From Paenibacillaceae bacterium (GTDB lineage Bacteria; Bacillota; Bacilli; Paenibacillales; Paenibacillaceae), in contig REGQ01000020.1 of the NCBI GenBank assembly GCA_004134985.1, positions 1 to 64,000 of the forward strand: a stretch of DNA of 64,000 nucleotides. Reading direction: 5' to 3'. The number at the start of each line of letters is the position of its first letter. Within the stretch, counting starts at the first letter, position 1. The translations under genes were made by a program, and so were the position numbers. Positions 61,927 to 64,000 of this stretch are shown here, one piece after another. The notes under the pieces were generated by a model. That model was not told the DNA's origin. It saw nothing but the letters and a program-made list of their open reading frames with translations, and searched no databases.

Positions 61927-62547
61927 TTATGGATTAAGGGATTTCTTTTCGGGACGTGGGGAATTGCTTTGAATTTGTATTAAGTATTCCGTTTTCCCTT
62001 CATTCGTTGCAGTCAGCACATTTAGACGCAAATTGCTTTGATTTTTACCTTCCCACATCACATGCTGTCCTTGTTCCGCGGCAGCTTCGGCTTCATCGAG
62101 TAGACTCAAATCATTGGAAATAGGCGCTTCCAGCGATGACGACAATAAGGCTTTTAGCTCTTTAGAAAGGGATGAGAACTTCTCCTTGTCTGCTGTAGAA
62201 AATAGATATTCCCCAGATACAAGCTGATCGTCCTCAAAGTTGTACACTACTAATTGCTTGAACGATTCGTCCAGTGGGAAATCGCCTTCGGTGATAAGTC
62301 TGTTATTCTCGGCTGCCTCTGCTTCATTCAGAGCCTTGGCCTTCACAACATCCTCTTTGGACGCCATCCACTCTTGGCCCTCAAAAATGTAATTCCCATC
62401 TTGATGAATATTGGTAACCAGTTGATTCAGTTGATCCGCAGAGGATTGTGGCTCAGAGGGTTTATTATTCGAAGCGCACCCCCCGATCAGCATCACCACT
62501 AGCGTGGCAAGCAGACAGACGCTGAATAATGATTTGGTTCTTCTCAT
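61927..62547 (-). CDS. Lipoprotein of unknown function
   Basis: 206 aa. Lipoprotein signal RTKSLFSVCLLATLVVMLIG with lipobox IGGC (Cys 24). The mature protein is acidic and helical (KEDVVKAKALNEAEAAENNR, LVSGEYLFSTADKEKFSSLS), ending in beta strands (LRLNVLTATNEGKTEYLIQI). No recognised family. Lies upstream of the sigma gene on the same strand with a 145-bp gap, so it may be a target of that sigma. Role unknown. Confidence 0.65.
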   Translation of the reverse strand: MRRTKSLFSVCLLATLVVMLIGGCASNNKPSEPQSSADQLNQLVTNIHQDGNYIFEGQEWMASKEDVVKAKALNEAEAAENNRLITEGDFPLDESFKQLVVYNFEDDQLVSGEYLFSTADKEKFSSLSKELKALLSSSLEAPISNDLSLLDEAEAAAEQGQHVMWEGKNQSNLRLNVLTATNEGKTEYLIQIQSNSPRPEKKSLNP

Positions 62548-62564
62548 GATGTACCAGTCCTTTT

Positions 62565-63370
62565 TTATTTAGAGTAGACATAATAACTCCTGTCGTCGGT
62601 CCGCGTGTTTCCGTTAACCGAATAGGTAAGCTTCAGATAGATGAGGCCCCCATGATCAAAATAGTCCGTCAATAGTACAACGCGGTCCAACGGCATGGTA
62701 TTATTGCCATCAATATATACCGTGCCTTTTGTCGGGTTCGATTTTACAATACTGCTTTTCTTGTAGTAATAGTCTTGTACTTTCGTCGAGCTAAGCGATT
62801 GGTCGATGCAGTCAGGGTAACGATACAATTCGCCGGCGGTTTCATAATTGACGGTCATGCTTGATACACTGACTGTCGAGTTATTAGAAGACCACCAAGC
62901 TTCAATCCCTGCATGTAGAAATTGGCGATATTTGTTAAAGAGAAATAATGTGCATAGGAAGTCCTAACAGTGAGCGTGACATCGACAAACGTAGTTGGAA
63001 CGGTTGATTCCGCCATCGGTCGAATAATATCATTCTGTTAAGCCAAGTATTCAAAGCTGTTAATCAAATTATCATTCTCGTCAACCTTGTAGGGGATAAT
63101 CGTTGTCAAAGCCGTCTCATCCTCGGAAGTTTGGGCCTCAATCTGAATGGCATAGCCCTGATCTAATTCCACAATTTGAGGTTCACTCACGCTCGAAATG
63201 GATAAGGATTGAACCTGGTCCGCCAACTGTCCTCCCATGATTTCTTTGACAATAAGATCGGCATTGACTGGGAGGTCAGGTTTGGTCGCTGCTGAAGCTG
63301 GCGGCAAAGAAACAGACAGCAGCAAGGAGAAGGTTACAACGGCAACAAGAAAAACTCTGATTTTTTTCAC
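62565..63370 (-). pseudogene. Secreted protein gene broken by a stop and a frameshift
   Basis: The GTG at 63370 (AAGGGAG 9 nt upstream) opens a frame with signal peptide KIRVFLVAVVTFSLLLSVSL and cleavage at ASA. It stops at 63038 (INSFEYLA, stop). The same frame continues beyond the stop as QNDIIRPMAESTVPTTFVDV-TLTVRTSYAHYFSLTNIANF, then near 62915 the reading shifts to HAGIEAWWSSNNSTVSVSSM and continues with NYETAGELYRYPDCIDQSLS to 62565 (YYVYSK). One original protein of about 265 residues with one nonsense codon and one frameshift is the simplest reading. Two short real genes are the alternative. No known family. Confidence 0.5.
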
Positions 63371-63878
63371 AAAAGTGCACTCCCTTCAATCTTAAAAATG
63401 ACAAACCTGTACACCCCCCGATTACTCCACCCTCCTTTATTTTTGGATGCCCTCACTATGTAAGACGTAAGGATTTCCAAAATTCTAACGGTAGTTTTAT
63501 TATTTTCAGAGGGGAGATTGAGAAATACACACGTCATATGAACGGAGACAAGCTTTCGGGCGTTGCCGTTCAAGCCTTACGTGTATTACATGTTTATATT
63601 CTGCTGGCAGCGTCTCGATACCATTTCCTCCATACCAACCACAGGGAAATGACGCGCACGCTATTCCCAAGCCTTGATATTGGGAACAGGTTCGTAATTC
63701 AGCAAGGTGAAACGGCTATCACCCTCATTTGGTAGCGCTTACGAATCTGTGAAGTGCTGCGCCATTTCGACTCTTTGAGATGATATTAGACAAATAGCGT
63801 CGCTACGATGTTTAGAGTACCAATAAGAACACTCAGATCCAAACGTTTACTGCAGAATATATATAATTGATATTTGAT

Positions 63879-63944
63879 TTACTGGACACTGATTAATATC
63901 TCTAAGGAATCGCTACAACTAGCTTGACAAACACCGATACTCAT
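63879..63944 (-). CDS. Possible 21-aa peptide with strong RBS
   Basis: On the minus strand AAGGAGG lies 7 nt before ATG 63944, which opens MSIGVCQASCSDSLEILISV-Q, ending TAA at 63879. Two Cys and three Ser in 13 residues. The strong RBS is the only support; it could also be the start of a gene disrupted here. No other gene is supported in 63371-64000. Confidence 0.3.
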   Translation of the reverse strand: MSIGVCQASCSDSLEILISVQ

Positions 63945-64000
63945 ATGCAATCCTCCTTGTATTTGTAAGGTTACGAAAAAAGGCGCATAAACAACCCCAA

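Noticed and set aside
63538-63735. Plus-strand ORF of 65 codons near the right edge
   Set aside because: No RBS at the right distance and no recognisable family; composition is not convincing.

Overview
The window looks like a chromosomal segment of a Paenibacillus-type member of the Bacillota. Supporting signs are strong AGGAGG-type ribosome-binding sites with frequent GTG and TTG starts, a T-box upstream of a seryl-tRNA synthetase gene, a ZTP riboswitch upstream of folD, YesN/YesM-type two-component genes, LplB/LplC-type sugar permeases without a dedicated ATPase, and an AraR box upstream of araDB. No rRNA, tRNA, prophage or CRISPR array was found.

Layout. 1-640: IS66 transposase remnant beside a tiny lipoprotein ORF. 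638-3972: MocR-type regulator, divergent HisC-type aminotransferase and a DUF3221-like lipoprotein. 4146-20183: the most unusual block. It is a run of minus-strand genes encoding a secreted vWA protein, a 1129-aa tubulin-like protein, an 816-aa protein of unknown family, a membrane vWA protein, a small beta-rich protein, a zinc-ribbon GTPase, a 1091-aa GAP1-type membrane protein and an acetyltransferase. A divergent pair (a 50-aa one-TM protein overlapping a zinc-ribbon membrane protein) shares the control region, which holds a perfect 8-bp inverted repeat. I read this as one system of GTPase, tubulin-like polymer and vWA adaptors at the membrane, with function unknown.

20384-30893: secreted amidase, T-box/serS, riboswitch/folD, a truncated Rpn-type nuclease gene bounded by a MITE-like inverted repeat, alpha-L-rhamnosidase with a divergent AraC regulator, and a secreted transglutaminase-like protein. 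30900-37216: lipoprotein, possible small RNA, LuxR/GAF regulator, DUF418 membrane protein, alpha/beta hydrolase, KDPG aldolase, and a proline-rich protein with 14 copies of a 27-bp repeat behind a sigma-K-like promoter. 37217-38277 is mostly non-coding and carries a 51-bp tandem repeat.

38278-56197 is devoted to sugar uptake: an LplABC-like transporter with a divergent GntR/LacI-type regulator; an AraNPQ/LacEFG-like transporter behind a YesM/YesN two-component system; araD-araB under an AraR-box promoter; an orphan solute-binding lipoprotein; and araR. Both transporters lack an ATPase gene and probably use a shared MsmX-type ATPase. With the rhamnosidase and KDPG aldolase this points to use of plant polysaccharides. 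Relics of a sugar permease and a MerR regulator lie among these genes.

56485-64000: yjbQ, methionine aminopeptidase, two families of 37-bp repeats, then AT-richer accessory DNA with broken genes (a frameshifted DUF6973-like gene, a resolvase fragment without its catalytic serine, a secreted-protein gene with a stop and a frameshift), a DUF6147-like secreted protein, an ECF sigma/anti-sigma pair and a lipoprotein. All database family names are from memory; no search was run.
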